Assembly: GCA_964019055.1 (NCBI GenBank) | Contig: OZ025206.1 | Span: 28,237,012 to 28,301,011 of the forward strand | Direction: 5' to 3' | Length of the DNA stretch: 64,000 nt | Source of the DNA: Anthopleura xanthogrammica | Taxonomy: Eukaryota; Cnidaria; Anthozoa; Actiniaria; Actiniidae | Shown: in pieces, positions 11,447 to 23,400 of the stretch | Layout of the letters: each line of letters begins with the position of its first letter | Position numbering within the stretch: the stretch's first letter is position 1 | Notes under the pieces: model-generated | What the model saw: the letters and a program-made list of their open reading frames with translations, nothing else | The model's database searches: none | Told to the model about the DNA's origin: nothing | Made by a program: the position numbers and the translations under genes

Positions 11447-14400
11447 GTAAGTTTTTATTTATACATTTGAGAATTATTCGTTACGCCACGAATGTCATTG
11501 AAACAATGTTTATTTAGAAAACAATGACATACTCTCTTAAGGTTCCTTGAAATAATGAATTGCGAATGCTTTATCGAAAAAATTAAGTGCTTGGATTGGG
11601 ATACCATTAGTAGGACACTCAAAGATTAATGAGAGTAAATGGTTTGAACCCAGGAGTAGTAGTGGAGTGAGTAATGTGATCGTCCGGGTGAGTGTAAACT
11701 TGAGAAAGACTGTTGTTGGTGGAGACTGACGTTTCGACAACCTGAACGGAAGTTATCTTCAGAGTACTGTGATAAATAAAAGACAGTAGATGGTATTTAT
11801 AACTCTGATCGTGCGGTCGTAACGTAAACAGTAATTAGTCGGTATAGACACTAGAGAAAATCGTTTGCGCATGCGTGCCTTTCAGCACGCTTTCCAAGCA
11901 TTTATAGAGTTTTAGTGAGAAAATAAATGCTTGTTTTCTCCGAGTATACAAAAAAAATCGTGGGTATACTTTTTGTGAGACAAAGATACTGTATTAATAA
12001 AGACAATATGAAAGAATTAGCCTTAAGTTTCAAGAACTGATCTTATGTTTTGGCATTTTGTAAAGACTATTTTTCAGGCAAGTGTGTAAGTCAAATTTGC
12101 ATATTTTTACAATAGCACGAAGACGCTTTTGACTAATTTGCATACGGACTTAGAGCATGCGCAGACGTTTTTCACGCGTGTCGTCGGTATATATACTTCT
12201 ACCGGACCTGAACCTCTACGAACGCTCACGTCACTAAGCCAATTTCATCCCCTTAACACGATGATTTTTCTACGTCAATGCTTTAGCTGTGAAGTCACCT
12301 TTCAAATAATAAAATAACCTGAAGTCTTAACGAATGCCGAGGAAAATGTGTGACCTTTTACGCCCATGGCGACTATGAAGCAATGTCGAAAGTCAAACTC
12401 TTTACACATATAACACACCAGTTGTTTGTCATTAAACTCTCTATACTATATAAGCGGAGCTCCCGCGCGAGCGGAGCGCCATACTTAAGAAAAAATGGTA
12501 ACCCATCGAGTTGATTTTTCATGCCTTGATAGCGCCATCACCTTGTCCGTACATAAATACGTCCGTCCGTGTACCACCACAGGGTTTCCGCGCGCTTTGC
12601 TCACTCGCAAATGCACAGAAAAAAATCGGAAAAATGCAGTCAAAGATGGATCAAGAAGTATTTTTTCTTGTTTTTGCAAAGCGAAGAATACGTTTAATCG
12701 AAGTCATGTCTGTCTTAAAGTGAACAAAAATTTTTTTCGACTTTAGCGACTTGCTAAAGAAGATTTAGCGAGAGAAGATTTTTAAGCTTACGATGAAGCA
12801 TTGCCAGAAAACGACTTTATTGGACAGGGTACACCGTTACCAGGCTGATAATTTTCAGGTGGCCCTGAATTCCAATTGGAATTTAGAAGTTGATTTTTGA
12901 GGAGGGAGGAAAAACCGGAGAACCCGGAAAAACCCTCGAAGCACAGGAGAGAACCAACAAACAACTCTACTCACATACGACACCGAGCCCAGCGGGGCTC
13001 GAACTCGGGTCGCCTTGGTGAGAGGGAAGCGCTCTCACCGCTACACCACCCGTGCTTCCCATTCAAAGAAATATTGGACATTGTCAGCGGTGTTACGCAT
13101 GAATGAAAATGAAGTGGTTTTCTAGAGGAAAAATATAACTACATGGTTTCCAAGCACATATTTATATTTAACTATGATGTTAGTAAAACAATTCTTACCA
13201 AAAAATAGTTACTTGACAATCAAAAGAACAACTATTATTTTTCTGTTGATAAGCCTCACCACAGGAAGCCCATGAAGGACAAGAAACAAGTTTCAAACGT
13301 AAATCGTTACTTTAAGCTTCCTTATTGTATCTCAGCAGTCAATAGGAACTCGTAAAAACAAAATGGCGATATTTAGGGGGTTTTGAAGCTGTTTGGAGCA
13401 GTTCTCTGTGGTTTCTTGTCATTTTAACTGAAAACTACGAGCTAACAACGCGTCGAATCGCTTAAAATTTAACCTAACTTCAAGCTTCTTGGGAACCTAC
13501 ATTCTGAAGGCATGCTGTCTATTTTGAGCGGTTTTGGATTTATTAAACACTCGTTTGGTGATATCGAGGTGGAGCTCTTTTACTTTTAAATTTTTTCGAG
13601 CTCAAATAAGACGATTTTGGGGTCAGGTGTGGCCAGATTTATAGACGATGTATGGAATCTAGAGCTTTCGAAGCCTTTCGAAAGCAAGTAGTCCGGGAAC
13701 CAATATGTCGCATGATTCAATGATCATTTTACGCTTATTTAGTAGCTTGTAGAGTGGGTTGTTTGTCGCGATGTGGAGCTCAGAGGAAATAAAACCCTAT
13801 TCGCCGTAAATAGAGGAAGCTCTATATTCCCCATACATTTCCTATAAGACTCGGCGGCTATTTTGTAAGCTGAAACGCATCATTGCGCATGTATGAGCAG
13901 GCTCATGTCCCATATTTCTGGCAATGTTTCGTGACTGAAACCTCAATAAGAGAAAAAAGTGGTCTGCAGACCAGTAAAACCTGTTTACGCTGCAAGAATA
14001 ATATTTCCCTTCCGTAGAAAACACTTCATAGAAGGAAAATTCATTAATGTTAACTAATATATTTCGTAAAAAATCAACAACAAATGTGTAAACTAGCTGT
14101 AGAAACTCTTGACAAGCCAAGGACGTTGCTTCGGCAAACATTGTCAGAAAAACTTGGATAGTTGTTAGTTGCTTTTCCTTTATCAATTGTGAACCGGAAA
14201 AGCGATATTTGAAGCTTTGAATTTTTGTTTTTGATTCCATTTCAAGAAAAAAAGACTAAAGGCGCGATTACACGGAGCAATTTTCTCTGCAACTTATGTC
14301 GCAACGGCATTGCGAGACAAGTTCCATGGAGCATTTCGGCGTGTAACCTAAAGTGCAATTTTAAAAAAGCTGCGAGACAAGTTGCAGCAATCATTGCGAA

Positions 14401-17400
14401 AAGTAGAATTCGTTTCTACTTTCGGCAACGATTGCGTCTCCGTTGCATCGTGTAAACGCTCTTGCAACTTGTCTTGCAACTTGCACCGTGTAATCGCGCC
14501 TTAAGACTTAGTAAAAAGACTTAGTTCTTTAAAAAAATATATTTGACGGTCAGCGAGCCTCAAGCGAGGAATTCTGATGTCAAAACAGGATTCCATATTT
14601 CATGATCATATGGATATTTTGACATTTTAATAGATAATTTATCATAATGTTAAATGAAATATGAAAAAGGAATGCAAATTACACCAAATATTCGCTATTA
14701 CACAATCGCAAAATGAGCTTGTTCGTGTTATATGGATAAGCTTATGTTTCTGTAAGATATTTCACAGGATAATGAAGTTGAGAAAAAATTCTGGAAAAAA
14801 AAAATTTCAAAGACCAATTACTAGCAAAGAAAATTGTTATCTATGTTAAATATGTCTCTTGTTGCATGTGAAGTTAAAGCGAATGTAAGCTTAAGCTTAT
14901 ATTTTCAGACATTTTACAGTGTAGTTCTTTTTCCACCTAAAAAAATCTTATAACTTAACATTTGCTGAATAAGATCCTTTGTTCTATACATATGTTTATA
15001 TGTTCTATAATCTATAATTTTTTTTCTTCGAATTAAATAAGTTTTCTCATGCTTTTGAAGGCTTAAAATAATGGTTCTTTCAGTTTTTCCTTCTGGTAAA
15101 ATCAATAAAAGTGGTCACGCTGTAAAGGGCAATATGCCGCGTCACACAATTGTCACGTTTTTAGCACTATATTTGATACTATTCTTGTGAGCTCCGCTTT
15201 TAAGCAGTGCATAAATCTATATGTTCTACCTTTATTGATAAAATATATTCGCATTTACTTAATACAAAAGTAAGTAATCAATTTTATTTAAAATAATTCA
15301 ATAAATAATATTTTCCCAGAATCATCAACAAATTACTTTTTAAAAACCGACTGGTACAAGGCAATGGGATGGTGCAGGCACGAAGAGAGTCACTTTCTCA
15401 TTGGAGACTTCAACGGCGATGGAAGAGCAGATATGCTGTGTCATGACAACAAAGGAAACAAGTGGGTTGCCTTGGCCAATAAAGCCGGTCAGTTTACAGG
15501 TACAAGCTGGCACAAAGCTATGGGTTGGTGTGCTCATGCAGGCTCAGTGGTATATATTGGAGATTTCAACGGTGATGGAAGAAGCGACATGCTCTGTCAC
15601 GACAGCAAGGGAAATAGATGGGTGTCATTGGCCGATGTGCATGGCAGATTCTCAGGGACGACCTGGCATAATCCCGCCTTGAAATGGTGTGGACATAATG
15701 GAGTCCGTTTGCTAATTGGCGACTTCAATGGCGACGGACGATCCGACATGATGTGTTACGACAAGTCCAACAAATGGGTATCGCTTGCTGGACTAGGAGG
15801 AACATTTCCAGGTACCTCTTGGCACAAGGCCAACGGATGGTGTAGTCACGCGGGATCATCCATTCAGGTGGCCGATGTTAATGGAGATAGGCGAGACGAT
15901 CTCGTGTGTCATGACCAGCATGGTCGTAGCTGGGTAATGCTTGCTCAGGCGGGAGGCAAATTTAGCGGCACTTCTAACTGGCACGGCAATAGCTGGTGTT
16001 CCAATGCTGAGTTTCACTTGGGCTACTTCAATGGTGATAGGCGTGCAGACATGCTTTGTCACAGAAAGACCGATGGATACAAGTGGATTTCGACCGCCAG
16101 CTCAAATGGTATGTGTGATTAATGTTGCACTGCATATGTTGTGTACACGTCGACAAATGGATTCTATACTTTAGATTATGATATGTTCCATACCCATTAT
16201 AAACTTAAATAATTAATTACCTTTTCAGTAAAACAATTGTTTGTCGGTACTAGTTGGCATCGAGCCATGAATTGGTGCGGAGTAACGGGGACCCTTTACG
16301 TTGCGGATTTCAACAATGATGGAAACGATGACTTGCTTTGCCACGAACAGTCGAGTGGTAAAAAGTGGATAGCTTATAATCGTTATCCTCGCAAAGGTAA
16401 GGCCTCTGAATTCGCAAAAGTTTGTCTGGCTAATATCTGAAAGATGGAAATTTGAGACGGAACAATTTCTTGGCAGCGACAACGCGAGTTCGTTTAGTTG
16501 TGCGGAGCAATTACATGTTACACATTATATGTCACGACAGGTTGTTTACTTTTATTGATACAAAAATCTCACAAACATCAGTGTCAAACATACATAATTG
16601 GAAAGCACGATTCACAAGATAGTTATTGTAAAAGATTCCCTTGACTTTATATGCTGGTGTGTCCTTACATGTTGTTTAGTCCTTTATGTCTTTGTGTCTA
16701 CTTCTACTCACTTTTCAAGTTGATCATTTGAGATATTGACATTTGAATCCTGACGTATTTGAGTCAATTCAAAGTTTGCAATTTTTGTTCCAAAAGATCT
16801 CATTGCCATGACAACGGCTAAAAAGAAAACGACACCTCCCTCCGTGGTGACAGTAACTGGAATCTCTATTTTAGAAAGAAACAAGTTTCACATCTCTGCT
16901 ATCAATATTTAAGTTTTTCTGCTTCCGTAGAAATGAGGTATATTTTTGTTGGTTTTTGGGTCAAAAGGGACATTTTTTTAGGGGGGTTCCCCAACTTACA
17001 ACCAAAGTGACATAACCCACTCATACTCTAGGACAGTAAATAACTTACTAGGCCTAAAACTATGCCAAGTTTGAGCCAAATTGGTGAACCTCAATGTATC
17101 ACCCCCTGCCTGGTGCTATAGTGGACGCACTCTTAAATATATAGTAACGCAATGCCATGACGGACAGATGTCCATCTAAGGTAACTTTTGCTTAACAACT
17201 GATAGGGTGTGCAGCGCCCGGCTAGTAGCTAAGGAGGAGCAATTTTGAAGTTTTCTATTACATTTGTTAAGAAGTACATTGAAAAAAAAAAATGCAAAAA
17301 ACAACTAATTGTACGACTTTCTATCATAAAAAATCTAAGTTGTGGCGAAGTTCGTTATGAGAATAAGCCAGCTAAAACTTCCGCCACAGGAAACAGAAAA

Positions 17401-20400
17401 ATATCATAAACAACCCATAAATTAGCTAAAATGTTAGAATGATATTTAAGGACTTCCCATTTTATAGCGTCTCTGGCAACAGCGGTTTCCAACGTAATAT
17501 GAATAGCACTGAAAGAATATTTACCCAATGGACATATATGTCCAAACAATAAGGGATTAACTTAGCATACACTAGAGATAAACACAATGAAAACCGATTC
17601 CAAATTCTTATTGATTGGACATGTGGTACATCTTAACCTATTGTCAAGTTATCCCTTTTCATGTTTGATTCATGTTCCAAGGATAAAAGTACTTGAATAT
17701 GATAATATCTGCGATTAATATTAATAAAAAAGCAGACAAATCACGACTAAGATTGCCTGTCGTCGTCTTTAGGTATGTCAAATATAATCATTTTTGGTGA
17801 ATTTCAGCGGCTTGTTCTCCCAATCCATGTCATAGCGGCGGTCAGTGCATCAGTGATAGACGTCAAGCAGCTGGCTATAGATGTCAGTGCAAAAATGGTT
17901 ACAGAGGAAATGTCTGTCAACTCCGTAAGTGCACGTAGTTTTATTCAAGAAACCTCTAGTAATAAAGTAATTACCAACACGAAGAACTATTTGCCTTGAA
18001 TACGAAGAATGACATGATACTAGTACAAATACAAAGCTAAAAGGAAAAAAAAAAGGTTTTGAAAACGATATTCACTTAATTTAAATATATATGCCTTTTT
18101 GACTTCAATAGATCCTGGTCCTGAATACTTTAAATCTACGGACTGGTACAAGGGAATGGGATGGTGCAGGCACAAAGGGAGTCACCTTCTCATTGGAGAC
18201 TTCAACGGCGATGGAAGAGCAGATATGCTGTGTCATGACAACAAAGGAAACAAGTGGGTTGCCTTGGCCAATAAAGCCGGTCAGTTTACAGGTACAAGCT
18301 GGCACAAAGCTATGGGTTGGTGTGCTCATGCAGGCTCAGTGGTATATATTGGAGATTTCAACGGTGATGGAAGAAGCGACATGCTCTGTCACGACAGCAA
18401 GGGAAATAGATGGGTGTCATTGGCCGATGTGCATGGCAGATTCTCAGGGACGACCTGGCATAATCCCGCCTTGAAATGGTGTGGACATAATGGAGTCCGT
18501 TTGCTAATTGGCGACTTCAATGGCGACGGACGATCCGACATGATGTGTTACGACAAGTCCAACAAATGGGTATCGCTTGCTGGACTAGGAGGAACATTTC
18601 CAGGTACCTCTTGGCACAAGGCCAACGGATGGTGTAGTCACGCGGGATCATCCATTCAGGTGGCCGATGTTAATGGAGATAGGCGAGACGATCTCGTGTG
18701 TCATGACCAGCATGGTCGTAGCTGGGTAATGCTTGCTCAGGCGGGAGGCAAATTTAGCGGCACTTCTAACTGGCACGGCAATAGCTGGTGTTCCAATGCC
18801 GAGTTTCACTTGGGCTACTTCAATGGTGATAGGCGTGCAGACATGCTTTGTCACAGAAAGACCGATGGATACAAGTGGATTTCAACCGCAAGCTCAAATG
18901 GTAAGTGTGATTGATGTTGCACTGCATATGTTGTGTACACGTCGACAAATGGGTTCTATACTTTAGATTATGATATGTTCCATACCAATTATAAATTTAA
19001 ATATTTAATTACCTTTTCAGTAAAACAATTGTTTGTCGGTACTAGTTGGCATCGAGCCATGAATTGGTGCGGAGTAACGGGGACCCTTTACGTTGCGGAT
19101 TTCAACAATGATGGAAACGATGACTTGCTTTGCCACGAGCAGTCAAGTGGTAAAAAGTGGATATCTTATAATCGTTATCCTCGCAAAGGTAAGGTTTTTA
19201 GATTTAATGTGCAAACTTTCGTCCGACTAAAATCTGAAAGATTGAATTTGTTAATGTAATGTGAATATAATCATTTTTGGTGAATTTCAGCGGCTTGTTC
19301 TCCCAATCCATGTCATAGCGGTGGTCAGTGCATCAGTGATAGACGTCAAGCAGCTGGCTATAGATGTCAGTGCAAAAATGGTTACAGAGGAAATGTCTGT
19401 CAACTCCGTAAGTGCCCATAGTTTTATCCAAGAACCCTCTAGTAATAAAGTAATTACCAACACGAAGAACTATTTGCCTTGAATACGAAGAATGACATGA
19501 TACTAGTACAAATACAGAGCTAAAAGGAAAAAAAAAGGTTTTGAAAACGATATTCACTTAATTTAGATATATATGCCTTTTTGACTTCAATAGATCCTGG
19601 TCCTGAATACTTTAAATCTACGGACTGGTACAAGGGAATGGGATGGTGCAGGCACAAAGGGAGTCACCTTCTCATTGGAGACTTCAACGGCGATGGAAGA
19701 GCAGATATGCTGTGTCATGACATCAAAGGAAACAAGTGGGTTGCCTTGGCCAATAAAGCCGGTCAGTTTACAGGTACAAGCTGGCACAAAGCTATGGGGT
19801 GGTGTGCTCATGCAGGCTCAGTGGTATATATTGGAGATTTCAACGGTGATGGAAGAAGCGACATGCTCTGTCACGACAGCAAGGGAAATAGATGGGTGTC
19901 ATTGGCCGATGTGCATGGCAGATTCTCAGGGACGACCTGGCATAATCCCGCCTTGAAATGGTGTGGACATAATGGAGTCCGTTTGCTAATTGGCGACTTC
20001 AATGGCGACGGACGATCCGACATGATGTGTTACGACAAGTCCAACAAATGGGTATCGCTTGCTGGACTAGGAGGAACATTTCCAGGTACCTCTTGGCACA
20101 AGGCCAACGGATGGTGTAGTCACGCGGGATCATCCATTCAGGTGGCCGATGTTAATGGAGATAGGCGAGACGATCTCGTGTGTCATGACCAGCATGGTCG
20201 TAGCTGGGTAATGCTTGCTCAGGCGGGAGGCAAATTTAGCGGCACTTCTAACTGGCACGGCAATAGCTGGTGTTCCAATGCCGAGTTTCACTTGGGCTAC
20301 TTCAATGGTGATAGGCGTGCAGACATGCTTTGTCACAGAAAGACCGATGGATACAAGTGGATTTCAACCGCAAGCTCAAATGGTAAGTGTGATTGATGTT

Positions 20401-23400
20401 GCACTGCATATGTTGTGTACACGTCGACAAATGGGTTCTATACTTTAGATTATGATATGTTCCATACCAATTATAAATTTAAATATTTAATTACCTTTTC
20501 AGTAAAACAATTGTTTGTCGGTACTAGTTGGCATCGAGCCATGAATTGGTGCGGAGTAACGGGGACCCTTTACGTTGCGGATTTCAACAATGATGGAAAC
20601 GATGACTTGCTTTGCCACGAGCAGTCAAGTGGTAAAAAGTGGATATCTTATAATCGTTATCCTCGCAAAGGTAAGGTTTTTAGATTTAATGTGCAAACTT
20701 TCGTCCGACTAAAATCTGAAAGATTGAATTTGTTAATGTAATGTGAATATAATCATTTTTGGTGAATTTCAGCGGCTTGTTCTCCCAATCCATGTCATAG
20801 CGGTGGTCAGTGCATCAGTGATAGACGTCAAGCAGCTGGCTATAGATGTCAGTGCAAAAATGGTTACAGAGGAAATGTCTGTCAACTCCGTAAGTGCCCA
20901 TAGTTTTATCCAAGAACCCTCTAGTAATAAAGTAATTACCAACACGAAGAACTATTTGCCTTGAATACGAAGAATGACATGATACTAGTACAAATACAGA
21001 GCTAAAAGGAAAAAAAAAGGTTTTGAAAACGATATTCACTTAATTTAGATATATATGCCTTTTTGACTTCAATAGATCCTGGTCCTGAATACTTTAAATC
21101 TACGGACTGGTACAAGGGAATGGGATGGTGCAGGCACAAAGGGAGTCACCTTCTCATTGGAGACTTCAACGGCGATGGAAGAGCAGATATGCTGTGTCAT
21201 GACATCAAAGGAAACAAGTGGGTTGCCTTGGCCAATAAAGCCGGTCAGTTTACAGGTACAAGCTGGCACAAAGCTATGGGGTGGTGTGCTCATGCAGGCT
21301 CAGTGGTATATATTGGAGATTTCAACGGTGATGGAAGAAGCGACATGCTCTGTCACGACAGCAAGGGAAATAGATGGGTGTCATTGGCCGATGTGCATGG
21401 CAGATTCTCAGGGACGACCTGGCATAATCCCGCCTTGAAATGGTGTGGACATAATGGAGTCCGTTTGCTAATTGGCGACTTCAATGGCGACGGACGATCC
21501 GACATGATGTGTTACGACAAGTCCAACAAATGGGTATCGCTTGCTGGACTAGGAGGAACATTTCCAGGTACCTCTTGGCACAAGGCCAACGGATGGTGTA
21601 GTCACGCGGGATCATCCATTCAGGTGGCCGATGTTAATGGAGATAGGCGAGACGATCTCGTGTGTCATGACCAGCATGGTCGTAGCTGGGTAATGCTTGC
21701 TCAGGCGGGAGGCAAATTTAGCGGCACTTCTAACTGGCACGGCAATAGCTGGTGTTCCAATGCCGAGTTTCACTTGGGCTACTTCAATGGTGATAGGCGT
21801 GCAGACATGCTTTGTCACAGAAAGACCGATGGATACAAGTGGATTTCAACCGCAAGCTCAAATGGTAAGTGTGATTGATGTTGCACTGCATATGTTGTGT
21901 ACACGTCGACAAATGGGTTCTATACTTTAGATTATGATATGTTCCATACCAATTATAAATTTAAATATTTAATTACCTTTTCAGTAAAACAATTGTTTGT
22001 CGGTACTAGTTGGCATCGAGCCATGAATTGGTGCGGAGTAACGGGGACCCTTTACGTTGCGGATTTCAACAATGATGGAAACGATGACTTGCTTTGCCAC
22101 GAGCAGTCAAGTGGTAAAAAGTGGATATCTTATAATCGTTATCCTCGCAAAGGTAAGGTTTTTAGATTTAATGTGCAAACTTTCGTCCGACTAATATCTG
22201 AAAGATTGAATTTGTTAATGTAATGTGAATATAATCATTTTTGGTGAATTTCAGCGGCTTGTTCTCCCAATCCATGTCATAGCGGTGGTCAGTGCATCAG
22301 TGATAGACGTCAAGCAGCCGGCTATAGATGTCAGTGCAAAAATGGTTACAGAGGAAATGTCTGTCAACTCCGTAAGTGCCCATAGTTTTATTTAAGAATC
22401 CTATAATAGTAAAACAATTACCCATAGGGAGAACTATTTGCCTCGAATACGAAGAATGATATGATACTAGTACGAATACACAGCTAAAAGGGAGAAAAAG
22501 GTTTTAAAAACGATATTCACGTAATTGAAATATATATGATTTTTTGACTTCGATAGATCCTGGTCCTGACTACTTTAAATCTACGGACTGGTACAAGGGA
22601 ATGGGATGGTGCAGGCACAAAGGGAGTCACCTTCTCATTGGAGACTTCAACGGCGATGGAAGAGCAGATATGCTGTGTCATGACAACAAAGGAAACAAGT
22701 GGGTTGCCTTGGCCAATAAAGCCGGTCAGTTTACAGGTACAAGCTGGCACAAAGCTATGGGTTGGTGTGCTCATGAAGGCTCAGTGGTACATATTGGAGA
22801 TTTCAACGGTGATGGAAGAAGCGACATGCTCTGTCACGACAGCAAGGGAAATAGATGGGTGTCATTGGCCGATGTGCATGGCAGATTCTCAGGGACGACC
22901 TGGCATAATCCCGCCTTGAAATGGTGTGGACATAATGGAGTCCGTTTGCTAATTGGCGACTTCAATGGCGACGGACGATCCGACATGATGTGTTACGACA
23001 AGTCCAACAAATGGGTATCGCTAGCTAGAGTAGGAGGAACATTTCCAGGCACCTCTTGGCACAAGGCCAACGGATGGTGTAGTCACGCGGGATCATCCAT
23101 TCAGGTGGCCGATGTTAATGGAGATAGACGAGACGATCTCGTGTGTCACGACAAACACGGGAGAAACTGGGTAATGTTTGCTCAGACAGGAGGTAGCTTT
23201 AGCGGCACTTCTGATTGGCACGGTACTGGCTGGTGCTCTAATGCCGAGTTGCATTTGGGCTATTTCAATGGTGATAGGCGTGCAGACATGCTTTGTCACA
23301 GAAAGACCGATGGATACAAGTGGATTTCAACCGCCAGCTCAAATGGTAAGTTGGATTTGACGGTAAATGTTTTGTTGACTCAAAGAATTCCATAGATTAT

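Noticed and set aside
15320..16108. Bacterial contamination or prokaryotic origin suggested by VCBS/FG-GAP repeats
   Set aside because: The repeats are split by phase-1 introns, joined to EGF exons and preceded by a spliced signal peptide, so the gene is eukaryotic. Ancient transfer cannot be judged from this window.
15401..22919. Alternative-frame 93-codon and 77-codon frames inside the propeller exons
   Set aside because: Out-of-frame readings of the same DNA, without the calcium-loop and cysteine pattern.
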